The notes below the pieces were generated by a model. The model did not search any database, was not told where the DNA came from, and worked only from the letters and a program-made list of their open reading frames with translations. The translations under genes and the position numbers were made by a program. Below are positions 25,922 to 34,661 of a stretch of DNA of 64,000 bases, piece by piece. The stretch spans positions 30,808-94,807 of the forward strand of contig JABUFA010000013.1 of assembly GCA_013314755.1 (NCBI GenBank), in the 5' to 3' direction. The DNA is from Chthonomonadia bacterium (GTDB lineage Bacteria > Armatimonadota > HRBIN16). Numbering within the stretch: position 1 is the stretch's first letter; every line of letters starts with the position of its first letter.

Positions 25922-27118
25922 ATGAACCAAAGGCACAAAACATCTGCAACAAGCATGGTGGTAGAGCAACTGCGCCGTGGTGTGCTGACAGGGCGCTACC
26001 AGGAGGGCAGCTGGCTACCACCGGAGCGCGAGCTCGCAGCAGAGTACGGTGTCAGCCGCTCTATCATCCGCCGAGCCATTGATATACTGGCTCGCGAAAA
26101 CCTTGTTGTGCGTTCGCCCCGCTGTCGCCCAGTGGTACGCCGCACGCGGAACACGCGAGCGATCAGACACGATACGCGCAGGCGTACCCTGCAGCTGCTG
26201 CTGTGGCCTGTATCGGTGTTTGCCGGCAGTGCAGCTATCTTGCGCGGTATATACCAGGCTTTAGACCACACCAGCTATCGGCTCATCGTGGAAAGCCCGC
26301 GCTCCGCAGGCTGGGAGCAGATATTACAGGACGAGGCTGTGCTGTTGCAGCAGGTGATTGAAGAGCCCGATGTGGCGGGAGTTATCGTGTGGTATATGGG
26401 GGGAGAACATAACCTGCCCGTGCTTCGACGAGTCCGGGAGGCAGGTATCCCCATTGTGTTCATCGATCGTTTGCCGCCGCGCGCGTTTCCTGCGGATTTC
26501 GTGGGGGTAGATAATCGATATGCTGCCGAGCAGATAGTCAAGCACCTGATCGAACTGGGGCATCGCCACATCGTGCATATTACCAACATGGACCATGCCT
26601 CCACCGTGCTGCACCGCAGGGAAGGTTATCGCAGTGCCCTGCAAAAGGCGGGTATTGCGTTTCGCCCCGAGTACGAGCTGGTGGATACCAGTTCCACAGA
26701 GGAACAACGTGTGCAAAACAGCTGGTATATTGCGGAGGAGATCCTCAACCTGCCGGGACCTCCTACAGCCGTTTTTGCGGTCAACGACTCTACCGCGCTG
26801 AACATTGTCCACGCTCTTCGCGAGAAGGGGGTAAGGGTACCGGAGGATATTTCGGTGTGCGGTTTTGACGGGCTGGAACGATGGATGCCAGGACCACGTT
26901 TCCTGACCACCGCTGACCAGCCCTTCGAGCGCATCGGGGAAGCAGCGGCGCGATTGCTACTGGAACGAATCTCCGGCGACATGGATAACGTCTACCAGCA
27001 TCTCATCTACGAAGCGCCGCTCAGTGTACATGGTTCCAGTGGACGGGCTACCCTCGTTCATACCGATTCGGCTGCCATCACCTTTCAAAACGACCAGAAG
27101 GGGGGAAACATCTCATGA
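25922..27118 (+). CDS. GntR-type HTH / LacI-type sensor regulator (AraR-like)
   Basis: 398 residues. A GntR winged helix lies at about residues 8-75 ([20 protein letters not shown]), followed by a LacI-type effector domain ([37 protein letters not shown]). The start at ATG 25922 is spaced 8 nt from AGGTG; the ATG at 25916 is possible. The stop overlaps the start of the DUF1559 gene (ATGA). Its architecture matches the regulator at 19552-20700, but sequence similarity is low, suggesting a different ligand. Confidence 0.9.
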   Translation: MNQRHKTSATSMVVEQLRRGVLTGRYQEGSWLPPERELAAEYGVSRSIIRRAIDILARENLVVRSPRCRPVVRRTRNTRAIRHDTRRRTLQLLLWPVSVFAGSAAILRGIYQALDHTSYRLIVESPRSAGWEQILQDEAVLLQQVIEEPDVAGVIVWYMGGEHNLPVLRRVREAGIPIVFIDRLPPRAFPADFVGVDNRYAAEQIVKHLIELGHRHIVHITNMDHASTVLHRREGYRSALQKAGIAFRPEYELVDTSSTEEQRVQNSWYIAEEILNLPGPPTAVFAVNDSTALNIVHALREKGVRVPEDISVCGFDGLERWMPGPRFLTTADQPFERIGEAAARLLLERISGDMDNVYQHLIYEAPLSVHGSSGRATLVHTDSAAITFQNDQKGGNIS

Positions 27119-28002
27119 AACGCTCGTCAACCGCTTTCACGCTCATCGAATTGCTGGTGGTTATCGCGATTATCGCGATACTGGCAGCGATCCTCTTCCC
27201 GGTCTTTGCGCAAGCCCGTGCGGCAGCGCGCAAGGCGAATTGTCTGTCCAATATGAAGCAAATCGCGATGGGCATCCTGATGTACATTCAGGACTACGAC
27301 GAAGCGGGTGTGCCCAAGCGCGCATTCACTGACCCGTCGGCATGGTTCACGGGCAGAGAGATTATTTGGAAGGACCTGGTCATGCCCTACATTAAGAGCG
27401 GAGGACGCCCCTATGATGGCGGTCGTACCTATACCACCCCAGGCGACGGTGGAATCTTCCGATGTCTCGAGAACACCGCCGCGTGGTCCGCGGCTACTGT
27501 GGTTTACTGGGGTGGTTGGGGACCTGGAGTGCCCGGAGACGAGACCTCACGCTATCCGCGCAGCTACGCCCTGAACAACCACGCAGGGCACAACGAAGCC
27601 AACCGTGAGGGCGCCTTCTGGCCCGACTTTGCCAATGGCGTCTTTACTCCTGGCAACCTGTCGCTAATCCAGCAGCCAGCAAGCACCATTATGCTGGCAG
27701 AGACACGCATGTTCTTCCCCGAAATCTGGGGGACCGCTATGGGGTATGCGTGCACCCCGGATGGTATCCCCGTAGGAGGGGTCCCCACAGGTTGCATTCA
27801 GGGGCATAAGAGCGGCATGACCAACTTTGCCTTCTTTGACGGGCACGTGAAAACGATACGGCTACAGCGCTCTGTAACGGACGACCTGTGGGATGCGTTT
27901 GCTCCCAACACCGATTGGGGCGGCGGCTATACCGGCGCACAGGCGCAACAGGACGTGCTGAACGCTATCAACTCCCTTCAGGAGTGGACCACAGGCATTT
28001 AA
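27115..28002 (+). CDS. DUF1559 prepilin-type protein (H-X9-DG family)
   Basis: 295 residues: MKRSSTA then [19 protein letters not shown], then [17 protein letters not shown], with the C-terminal H-X9-DG motif [15 protein letters not shown]. The ATG overlaps the regulator's TGA, so translation is coupled. The small membrane protein follows after 87 nt. Its globular part differs strongly from the other two copies, as expected if the leader and C-terminus are conserved but the exposed surface is specialised. Confidence 0.92.
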   Translation: MKRSSTAFTLIELLVVIAIIAILAAILFPVFAQARAAARKANCLSNMKQIAMGILMYIQDYDEAGVPKRAFTDPSAWFTGREIIWKDLVMPYIKSGGRPYDGGRTYTTPGDGGIFRCLENTAAWSAATVVYWGGWGPGVPGDETSRYPRSYALNNHAGHNEANREGAFWPDFANGVFTPGNLSLIQQPASTIMLAETRMFFPEIWGTAMGYACTPDGIPVGGVPTGCIQGHKSGMTNFAFFDGHVKTIRLQRSVTDDLWDAFAPNTDWGGGYTGAQAQQDVLNAINSLQEWTTGI

Positions 28003-28089
28003 GTCTGACGCTTGCCGGGCGTCTCTGGCGGAGTGCAAACTAGTCGGGGACGCCCGATATGCCACACTGAAACAGGAGGTACATCTGTA

Positions 28090-28398
28090 ATGAGGCAGCA
28101 ATCCGCTCCTAAGCAAAACGTCTCGCCAATCATAGTCATCGTCGCTGTGCTGGCGCTGGTACTGTTCGTTGCCTGGCGTGCGTGGGTTGCCTTTGCACCG
28201 CCGCGGATAGGCAAGCTACCTCCTCCTCCCACGCAGGATATTGAATATATCAACCAGAAAGCGCGCGAGGTACAGGGGGACTTCAGCAAGCTGAGCCCTG
28301 AGGACCAGATGCGCGTTCAGCGAATCACCCAGGGATTTGGTCCCGCCGCCATCGCCTCAGCATGGCGGAGACAGCAGCAGGGCAACACTGCAAGGTAA
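28090..28398 (+). CDS. small single-helix membrane protein of the prepilin cassette
   Basis: 102 residues. The ATG at 28090 is about 9 nt from AGGAGGT; a longer in-frame start overlaps no signal and is rejected. It has an N-terminal basic segment, a transmembrane helix (VSPIIVIVAVLALVLFVAW), then LPPPPTQDIEYIN and GDFSKLSPEDQMRVQ. It shares PPP..QD with the protein at 19346-19555 and GD[FW].KL.PE with the one at 1455-1757, linking all three. A strong terminator follows, so this ends the third cassette. Confidence 0.78.
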   Translation: MRQQSAPKQNVSPIIVIVAVLALVLFVAWRAWVAFAPPRIGKLPPPPTQDIEYINQKAREVQGDFSKLSPEDQMRVQRITQGFGPAAIASAWRRQQQGNTAR

Positions 28399-28416
28399 CG
28401 CACTCTCTGTTCTTTC

Positions 28417-28440
28417 AGGGGGCACGCAGGCGTGCCCCCT
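28417..28440. terminator. hairpin terminator between convergent genes
   Basis: An 11-bp perfect stem (AGGGGGCACGC and its complement) with an AG loop, between the stops of the small membrane protein (28398) and the tricorn-like protease (28449). It probably works in both directions. Confidence 0.8.
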
Positions 28441-28448
28441 GATGTGCT

Positions 28449-31400
28449 TTACTTATCCTCCGGACGGATGCCCATACCTTTGCGGTTGGGATAGGGCGGT
28501 CGCTTTGGCGGGATGTAGGGGTTGCGCTTGAGTTCGTCCAGCATCAGCTGTATCGCCGCATCCAGCTGCGGGTCTTCACCGTTGACCATCAGCGCGGGGT
28601 CGTCGATGACCTCGATGTCAGGGTCAACACCGTGCCCCTCAACACCCCAGGTCCCGTCCTTCTCGTAGAAGGCAAAGGTGGGCGCGGAGGTGTATCCACC
28701 GTCTATCAGGCGCGGATTGCCGGAAATGCCTATCAGACCGCCCCACGTGCGCATGCCGATAAGCTTGCCCAGCTTCGCCTGACGGAAGTAATAGGGGAAG
28801 GCATCACCGCCAGAGCCCGCCAGTCCGTTAATCAACATGCACTTTGGACCGAAATGGGCATCGGGCGGCCAGGGCCAGTCGTTGCCGTCGCGGCGTGCCC
28901 AGTAGTTGGTCAGCGGGCGGTTCAGCAGTTCGATAAAGCGTGTGGGTATCTGTCCGCCGCCGTTCCAGCGTTCATCGATAATCAGCGCGTCCTTGCCAAT
29001 CTGCCCGATGAACTGCCGTACCAGCTCGTTCTGTCCGTCTGTGCCGGTGTTGGGCACGTAGATGTAGCCCACGCGCCCGCCGGTTTTCTGCTCCACGTAG
29101 GCGCGGTTGTGCTCTACCCACGCCCTGTAGCGCAGATTGCTGTCACTGCCCAGCAGGCGTACCGGAACCTCACGGGCGGTATCATCCATAAAGGGTTTAT
29201 CGCTGACCGTGATGGTGACCACACGGTCTGCCATACCCTGAAACGCCGCCCACGGGTCCTTGCTGGTGTCTATCGGCACGCCGTTTACCGCCAGCAGGTA
29301 GTCGCCCTCTTTCACCTTCACGCCGGGCTGGCTCAACGGTCCCCGTGCATCCGAGTCCCACGGCGCACCCTGATAAATCTTGCTGATGCGATAGGCGCCG
29401 CGGTGCAATTCGAAGTCGCATCCTAGCAGACCGACCGTGGTGGAAGGTGCCTGCTCGGTATCGCCGCCGGAGTAGTAGGCGTGTCCCACGTTCAGCTCGG
29501 CAATCATCTCACCGATGACAAAGCTCACGTCCTCGCGGCTGACGCAATCGTCCAGCATCTGCGCGTAGTGTTCGCGCATCGCCTTCCAGTCCACGCCGTG
29601 CATGTTGGGGTCGTAGAAGAAGTCACGCTGGATGCGCCAGGCGTCGGTGAAGATTTGCTTCCACTCGGCGCGAGGGTCAATTTCGGCGGTCATCCCGGCG
29701 GTGACCACCGGCTCTCCCGTTGCGCCGGGAGCTGCGTCCTGAATGGAGGCGGAAGTGCCTCGAATCACCAGAAGTTTCTTGCCGTCTGCGGAGATGTCAA
29801 ATGCACTGGCGCCGGAGGCAACCACCTTCTCTTCGCGCTTCTCGTCGGTGATGTCGAACAGTTTGATGGCAGGAGGCTCTTCACTGCCACCGACCGGCAG
29901 GCGCACGAAAATCAGCTGCCCCCGGTCGTTCACCGCCAGCCTGCCGAATCGCCCTGCTTTGACCGGCAGCTGTATCGCGCGCGCCTCAAAGCCGTCGATG
30001 TCGATATTCACCTTCTGCTCGGGTTTGGCAGAGGGTGCTGCTTCGGGTTTAGCAGGCTGTGCCGGCGCAGATGGTGCACCTCCGATGCGCTCCATCTTCA
30101 GGTCCAGTGTTTCGCCGGTGGGCGCCCGTACCGTACCGGTCAGGGTATTGCCGGTGATTCGGGCATTGAGGCTCAGCACGGTTCCGTCGGGAAGAGTAAC
30201 GCTCAGCGCCAGCTCCTTCGTCGCCGGGTTGAAGGTGCCGCTGACGGACGCGCTTCCCAGCGGGGTTTCTACCGTGCCGGTGACGGCGTTGTTCGCCTCC
30301 AGTTTCAGCCGGGCGCGGATGCTAATTGAACCACCGGGTACCGCGCTGCCGGTTACGGTGCCGCTCCATTCGCCGGTGACCTCATCGGCAGGGGCTGGCT
30401 GAGCAGATGGTTGGGCAGGCGGCGCCTCGCGTTTCTCAGGCTGCTGTTCCTTGCCCTTCTCGCCCCATTTCTCTTCGTCCGTCTTGGGCAGGTACGGCGA
30501 GGCGATGTCCCCGCGCAGAGGTACTGCCAGCAACACCTGTGTGCCGGTGTATATCCACGTGGTTCCAAGGTCCTCGTAAATGGGGCGGAAGTTGCGATGG
30601 CTGACAAAGTACAGGTATTCGCCCTTGCGGTCGAAGACGGGCGAAATGTCGTTGAACATGCCGCTGGTGACCTGTGTCTTCTCGCCGGTCTCCACGTTGT
30701 ACAGCCAAATAGACGAGTTGCGCGTGCGCTCGCCGTTGCGGGCGTAGGCAATCCAGCGGCTATCGGATGACCAGCTTGGGGTTGGCGCCTCCGCCCAGGG
30801 GTCTTTGTCCACCAGGCGTGTCTCGCCGCTGTCCATGCCGTAGAGGTAAAGCGCGCCTGTCTTATCGCTGAAAGCGATGTATTTGGAGTTCGGCGACCAC
30901 ACGGGGTTATAGCGGAAGCAGGTGCCGTTCTTCGTCAGCTGTTTCGGCTCGCCTTTGCCGTCTGACTGCACGATGTACAGTTCGTACTCCCCGGTGGCAT
31001 CCGAGAAGTAGGCAATCCACTGTCCATCAGGGCTCCATGAAGGGTCGCGCTCGGCAAAGCCGCTGGTGCGCGTGAGGTTGCGGGGAGAGCCGTTTTTGGC
31101 GGGCAGTGTCCAGATGTCGCCCCGCGCTTCCACCACGGCGCGTTTGCCGGTGGGCGAGATGCCCCATCCCGCGATGAACCGGCTGACATCTACCTGGCGC
31201 GGGCGAAGCGTTGGACGTGCTCCCGGAATCTGCACCTGCACAGGCTGAGCCTTACGTGTCTGCAGGTTGAGCAGATAAAGATGTGAGCCCTGTTGAAACA
31301 CGATTTCGCCCTCGCCCTTCTCGCCGGGTCCGATAGAGGGCCATTTCACGTCGAAGTCGGTAAAATGTGTAATCTGCTCGCGCCTGCCGGTGCGGGTGTC

Positions 31401-32138
31401 GTAGCACCAGATGTTGAGACGGTGTTCGGGACCTGCGTCCGACAGGTAGTACACCTTATCACCGTGCCACATGGGCAGGGTGTCGGTTCCTTCCCAGTCG
31501 GTGATTCGCTTCGACTTTTTGGTGCGCAGGTTGAACAGCCAGATGTCGGTTGCCATCCCGCCCCGATACCGCTTCCACGTGGCGAAGTCGGTGGAATGAG
31601 GTGTGTAGGCAAGCCATGTGCCGTCCGCACTGATGGAGCCGTTGACGCCGTAAGGAATGGGCAGTCGCTCCGGCAGTCCTCCCTTTGCGGACACCACGTA
31701 CATCTTCTGCCCGGGACCGAAGCCCGTCATGTTGGAAGCGGAGAAGATGAGTTTGCCGTCGGGTGTCCAGTCGCTGAGCCATTCGCCTGCGGGGTGGTGC
31801 GTTACGCGGTAAGGGATACCTCCCTCCAGCGGTACCGTGTAGATGTCCCGGTTGCCATCATAGTTGCCCACGAAGGCAATGGTCTTTCCATCGGGACTGA
31901 AGCGGGGGAAGGTCTCCTGTCCGGGGGGACTTGCCAGTGGCACCGCCAGCCCTCCCGTTCGCGGAACCACCCACAGGTCGTTGGCGTACACGAACACGAT
32001 ATGCGTTGCGCTCACATCGGGATAGCGCAGCATCCCCGGATGGGGAATGGTGGTTTCCTGCGCGGCGGCGTTCCAGCCCATTGCCGTGCAGAACAGCACA
32101 CCAATCGCGACAAGCGATGCTCTGAGTCTGTTGCTCAT
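28449..32138 (-). CDS. tricorn-like protease with an inserted beta domain
   Basis: 1229 residues with a signal peptide (SNRLRASLVAIGVLFC...NAAAQ), so exported. The start at ATG 32136-32138 is chosen from AGGAGAG spacing. N-terminal WD40-like beta-propeller repeats (FPRFSPDGKTIAFVG, DPSWSPDGQWIAYFS) are followed by a PDZ domain (about 906-978) and the C-terminal S41-like core. The expected catalytic residues are His near 884 (NVGHAYYSGG), Ser near 1108 (GLAGSGGDAFPYYF) and Glu near 1166 (GVEGHGVDPD). A Pro/Ala-rich linker and a beta-rich domain (about 588-683, EVTGEWSGTVTG to LDLKMERIGG) are inserted in the second propeller. It probably degrades peptides in the envelope. Confidence 0.93.
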   Translation of the reverse strand: MSNRLRASLVAIGVLFCTAMGWNAAAQETTIPHPGMLRYPDVSATHIVFVYANDLWVVPRTGGLAVPLASPPGQETFPRFSPDGKTIAFVGNYDGNRDIYTVPLEGGIPYRVTHHPAGEWLSDWTPDGKLIFSASNMTGFGPGQKMYVVSAKGGLPERLPIPYGVNGSISADGTWLAYTPHSTDFATWKRYRGGMATDIWLFNLRTKKSKRITDWEGTDTLPMWHGDKVYYLSDAGPEHRLNIWCYDTRTGRREQITHFTDFDVKWPSIGPGEKGEGEIVFQQGSHLYLLNLQTRKAQPVQVQIPGARPTLRPRQVDVSRFIAGWGISPTGKRAVVEARGDIWTLPAKNGSPRNLTRTSGFAERDPSWSPDGQWIAYFSDATGEYELYIVQSDGKGEPKQLTKNGTCFRYNPVWSPNSKYIAFSDKTGALYLYGMDSGETRLVDKDPWAEAPTPSWSSDSRWIAYARNGERTRNSSIWLYNVETGEKTQVTSGMFNDISPVFDRKGEYLYFVSHRNFRPIYEDLGTTWIYTGTQVLLAVPLRGDIASPYLPKTDEEKWGEKGKEQQPEKREAPPAQPSAQPAPADEVTGEWSGTVTGSAVPGGSISIRARLKLEANNAVTGTVETPLGSASVSGTFNPATKELALSVTLPDGTVLSLNARITGNTLTGTVRAPTGETLDLKMERIGGAPSAPAQPAKPEAAPSAKPEQKVNIDIDGFEARAIQLPVKAGRFGRLAVNDRGQLIFVRLPVGGSEEPPAIKLFDITDEKREEKVVASGASAFDISADGKKLLVIRGTSASIQDAAPGATGEPVVTAGMTAEIDPRAEWKQIFTDAWRIQRDFFYDPNMHGVDWKAMREHYAQMLDDCVSREDVSFVIGEMIAELNVGHAYYSGGDTEQAPSTTVGLLGCDFELHRGAYRISKIYQGAPWDSDARGPLSQPGVKVKEGDYLLAVNGVPIDTSKDPWAAFQGMADRVVTITVSDKPFMDDTAREVPVRLLGSDSNLRYRAWVEHNRAYVEQKTGGRVGYIYVPNTGTDGQNELVRQFIGQIGKDALIIDERWNGGGQIPTRFIELLNRPLTNYWARRDGNDWPWPPDAHFGPKCMLINGLAGSGGDAFPYYFRQAKLGKLIGMRTWGGLIGISGNPRLIDGGYTSAPTFAFYEKDGTWGVEGHGVDPDIEVIDDPALMVNGEDPQLDAAIQLMLDELKRNPYIPPKRPPYPNRKGMGIRPEDK

Positions 32139-32215
32139 AACCACTCTCCTGCTATGGTGTTACTGTTTCTTTCGTCACCGCCTGTTTACTTTACTGCATC
32201 CGCGCGCTTGCCGAT

Positions 32216-32244
32216 TTGACTTCTTGTCCAAATTGGGGTAGAAT
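32216..32244 (+). promoter_or_regulatory. promoter of tRNA-Lys
   Basis: TTGACT (32216-32221), a 17-nt spacer and TAGAAT (32239-32244), 10 nt before the tRNA. The thrC gene starts 42 nt after the tRNA with no clear promoter of its own and may be co-transcribed. Confidence 0.75.
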
Positions 32245-32254
32245 AAAGCGGTCT

Positions 32255-32330
32255 GAGCCGGTAGCTCAGCAGGCAGAGCATCGCCCTTTTAAGGCGAGGG
32301 TCGTGGGTTCGAATCCCACCCGGCTCACCA
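32255..32330 (+). tRNA. tRNA-Lys (anticodon UUU)
   Basis: A 76-nt cloverleaf with a GAGCCGG/CCGGCTC acceptor stem, D-arm GCTC/GAGC and anticodon stem TCGCC/GGCGA. The loop CTTTTAA gives anticodon TTT. The T-arm is GTGGG TTCGAAT CCCAC, and CCA is encoded. Confidence 0.97.
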
Positions 32331-32372
32331 GCACCTCTGCAGGAGTTCCCCTTGCGCCGATAATAACACACG

Positions 32373-33428
32373 ATGAGACAGGGAATCATTGCCAGATACC
32401 GGGATTTTTTGCCCGTGAGTGAGCGTACCCCTGTGGTCACACTGCTGGAGGGGGATACGCCGCTGATCCCCGCGCCGCGCCTGGCACAGGCGATTGCGCC
32501 ACAGCTGCAGATTTACCTCAAATACGAGGGGGCAAACCCCACCGGCTCGTTCAAAGACCGCGGCATGACGATGGCTATCTCCAAAGCGGCTGAACAGGGA
32601 GTGCAGGCGGTTATCTGCGCATCCACCGGCAATACCTCTGCCTCCGCAGCTGCCTACGCCGCACGGGCGGGCATGCGCTGTTATGTGCTGTTACCATCCG
32701 GCAAAGTGGCGCTGGGTAAACTTACGCAGGCACTCATGCACGGCGCGAGGGTGATTGCGGTAGATGGGAACTTCGATTCCGCACTGGAGATAGTGCAGCG
32801 CATCGCAGCACAGTATCCCATCACCATCGTCAACTCGGTCAACCCTTATCGGGGAGAGGGGCAGAAGACCGCCGCCTTTGAGATTTGCGATGAGCTGGGC
32901 GATGCGCCCCACTATCACGCCATCCCCGTGGGCAACGCACGCAATATCGTCGCCTACTGGCAGGGGTATAAGGAGTACTATCTGCACGGCAGGACCACCC
33001 GCCTGCCGAAGATGCTGGGGTTTCAAGCCTCCGGCTCCGCTCCGCTGGTGGAAGGGCGCGTGATTGAGCATCCCGAAACGATAGCCACCGCCATCCGCAT
33101 CGGCAATCCTGCCAGCTGGAAAGAGGCTATCGCTGCGCGGGACGAATCGGGCGGGCTGATTGAGAAGGTGACCGACGAGGAGATTCTGGATGCCTATCGG
33201 CTGGTGGCGTCTTTGGAAGGGGTGTTTGCGGAGCCGGCATCGGTCGCTCCCATCGCAGGGATTCGCAAACTGGCGCAGAAGGGATACTTCCGCGAGCCGG
33301 CGACAGTTACCGTGACCCTGACCGGGCACGGGCTCAAAGACCCCGACACCGCCATAGAAGCCTCTCGCGTCGCGCCGATACACGTGCCTCCCGAGATGGA
33401 TGCCGTGTGCCGTGCGCTGGAGATTTGA
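32373..33428 (+). CDS. thrC: threonine synthase
   Basis: A 351-residue PLP enzyme making threonine from O-phosphohomoserine. The PLP lysine lies in NPTGSFKDRGMT. ASTGNTSASAAAYAARAG, LGFQASGSAPLVEG, RIGNPASW and TGHGLKDP are typical of the Thermus-type short form. The usual phosphate-binding PVGNAGNI reads PVGNARNI here, and SVNPYRxEGQKT has Gly at x. The Gly-to-Arg change could weaken PLP binding or reflect a single-base error. The ribosome-binding site is not obvious. Confidence 0.93.
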   Translation: MRQGIIARYRDFLPVSERTPVVTLLEGDTPLIPAPRLAQAIAPQLQIYLKYEGANPTGSFKDRGMTMAISKAAEQGVQAVICASTGNTSASAAAYAARAGMRCYVLLPSGKVALGKLTQALMHGARVIAVDGNFDSALEIVQRIAAQYPITIVNSVNPYRGEGQKTAAFEICDELGDAPHYHAIPVGNARNIVAYWQGYKEYYLHGRTTRLPKMLGFQASGSAPLVEGRVIEHPETIATAIRIGNPASWKEAIAARDESGGLIEKVTDEEILDAYRLVASLEGVFAEPASVAPIAGIRKLAQKGYFREPATVTVTLTGHGLKDPDTAIEASRVAPIHVPPEMDAVCRALEI

Positions 33429-33476
33429 GGGCATCGCGCAGGAAAGGTCGGTTCTTCTGCAGAACTCTCGGATACC

Positions 33477-34661
33477 ATGATTTTGCAGGGCAGAAAACTC
33501 TCTTCGTTACAGCGCGACTGGATACTGTTTGCCGGTCTGACCTTCAGCTTCTCCTTTGGCTTCGCCGTGTACAACGGCATCTTTCAGAACTTTATCCGCG
33601 AGGTTCTGCACGTTTCGCCCTCGCAGCTGGGGGTGCTGGAATCTCTGCGTGAAGTGCCCGGACTGTTAACCGCCCCAATCGCGGGCACACTGGTAGCGCT
33701 TGCCGAGCCGCGCTTAGCAGGGGTAGCTCTGCTGATATGTGCGCTGGGCATCGGCGCCACTGGAATCGCTGGGGACTACTGGACCCTGGTCGCCTTCAAT
33801 GTGTTCTGGTCGGTTGGTTTTCATCTGTGGTCATCTGTATCGCCTGCAATCACCCTGTCCCTGGCGGGAGGACGCGAGGGGGGCAGACATTTAGGGCGAA
33901 TGAGTGCGGTTGGCTCACTGGCGGTGCTGGTGGCACTGGTAACGGCGAAGGTGTTGAAGGCGCACTTCTCTTACAAGATTCTGTTTTTCCTCGCAGGAAC
34001 AACTATCGCAATATCTGCACTGATGGCTTTTCTGCTCTCCTCCCATGCTACCAGCGGCAATCGCCAGCCCATTATCCTGCGGCGAGAGTACAGCCTTTAC
34101 TACCTGCTGACCTTTCTGGAGGGGTGTCGCCGGCAGATATTCAGCACCTTCGCCTCGTACGTGCTGATACTGGTATATGGCACGCCGGTACAGACCATGC
34201 TTTCGCTGGCGTTCGTGAACGCCTCACTGGGCGCGATAGCCGCACCGACCGTCGGCAGGCTGACCGACCGCTTCGGCGAACGGCGGATGCTGACGCTGTA
34301 CTATGTGCTGATTGCCTGTGTGTTTGCGGGCTATGCCACTCTTCGGGATGTGCGCCTGCTGTATGCGCTGTTTGTCACCGACAGCGTGCTGTTCAGCTTC
34401 AGCATGGGCATTACCGTCTACTTGAACCGTATTGTGCACAAGGGCGATCTCACGCCCAGCCTGGCGATGGGCACTACCATGAACCATGTGGCGGCGGTGA
34501 TTATGCCTGTGCTGGGCGGGGTGCTGTGGAAAGTGCTGGATGATTATCGCATCCCGTTCTGGATAGGTTTTGGGGTGGTGTTTCTGTCGCTGATGGCGGT
34601 TCAGCGCATCCCCCGCCGCTCACCGCTTCCGGCTGAGCAGCTGCATGATGGCGTCGGCTAG
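33477..34661 (+). CDS. MFS transporter
   Basis: 394 residues with about 10-12 hydrophobic helices and an MFS-type cytoplasmic loop after helix 8 (GRLTDRFGERRMLTLYY). The substrate cannot be inferred. It starts 48 nt after thrC. Its 3' end overlaps the convergent yvcK gene by 42 nt. Confidence 0.85.
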   Translation: MILQGRKLSSLQRDWILFAGLTFSFSFGFAVYNGIFQNFIREVLHVSPSQLGVLESLREVPGLLTAPIAGTLVALAEPRLAGVALLICALGIGATGIAGDYWTLVAFNVFWSVGFHLWSSVSPAITLSLAGGREGGRHLGRMSAVGSLAVLVALVTAKVLKAHFSYKILFFLAGTTIAISALMAFLLSSHATSGNRQPIILRREYSLYYLLTFLEGCRRQIFSTFASYVLILVYGTPVQTMLSLAFVNASLGAIAAPTVGRLTDRFGERRMLTLYYVLIACVFAGYATLRDVRLLYALFVTDSVLFSFSMGITVYLNRIVHKGDLTPSLAMGTTMNHVAAVIMPVLGGVLWKVLDDYRIPFWIGFGVVFLSLMAVQRIPRRSPLPAEQLHDGVG

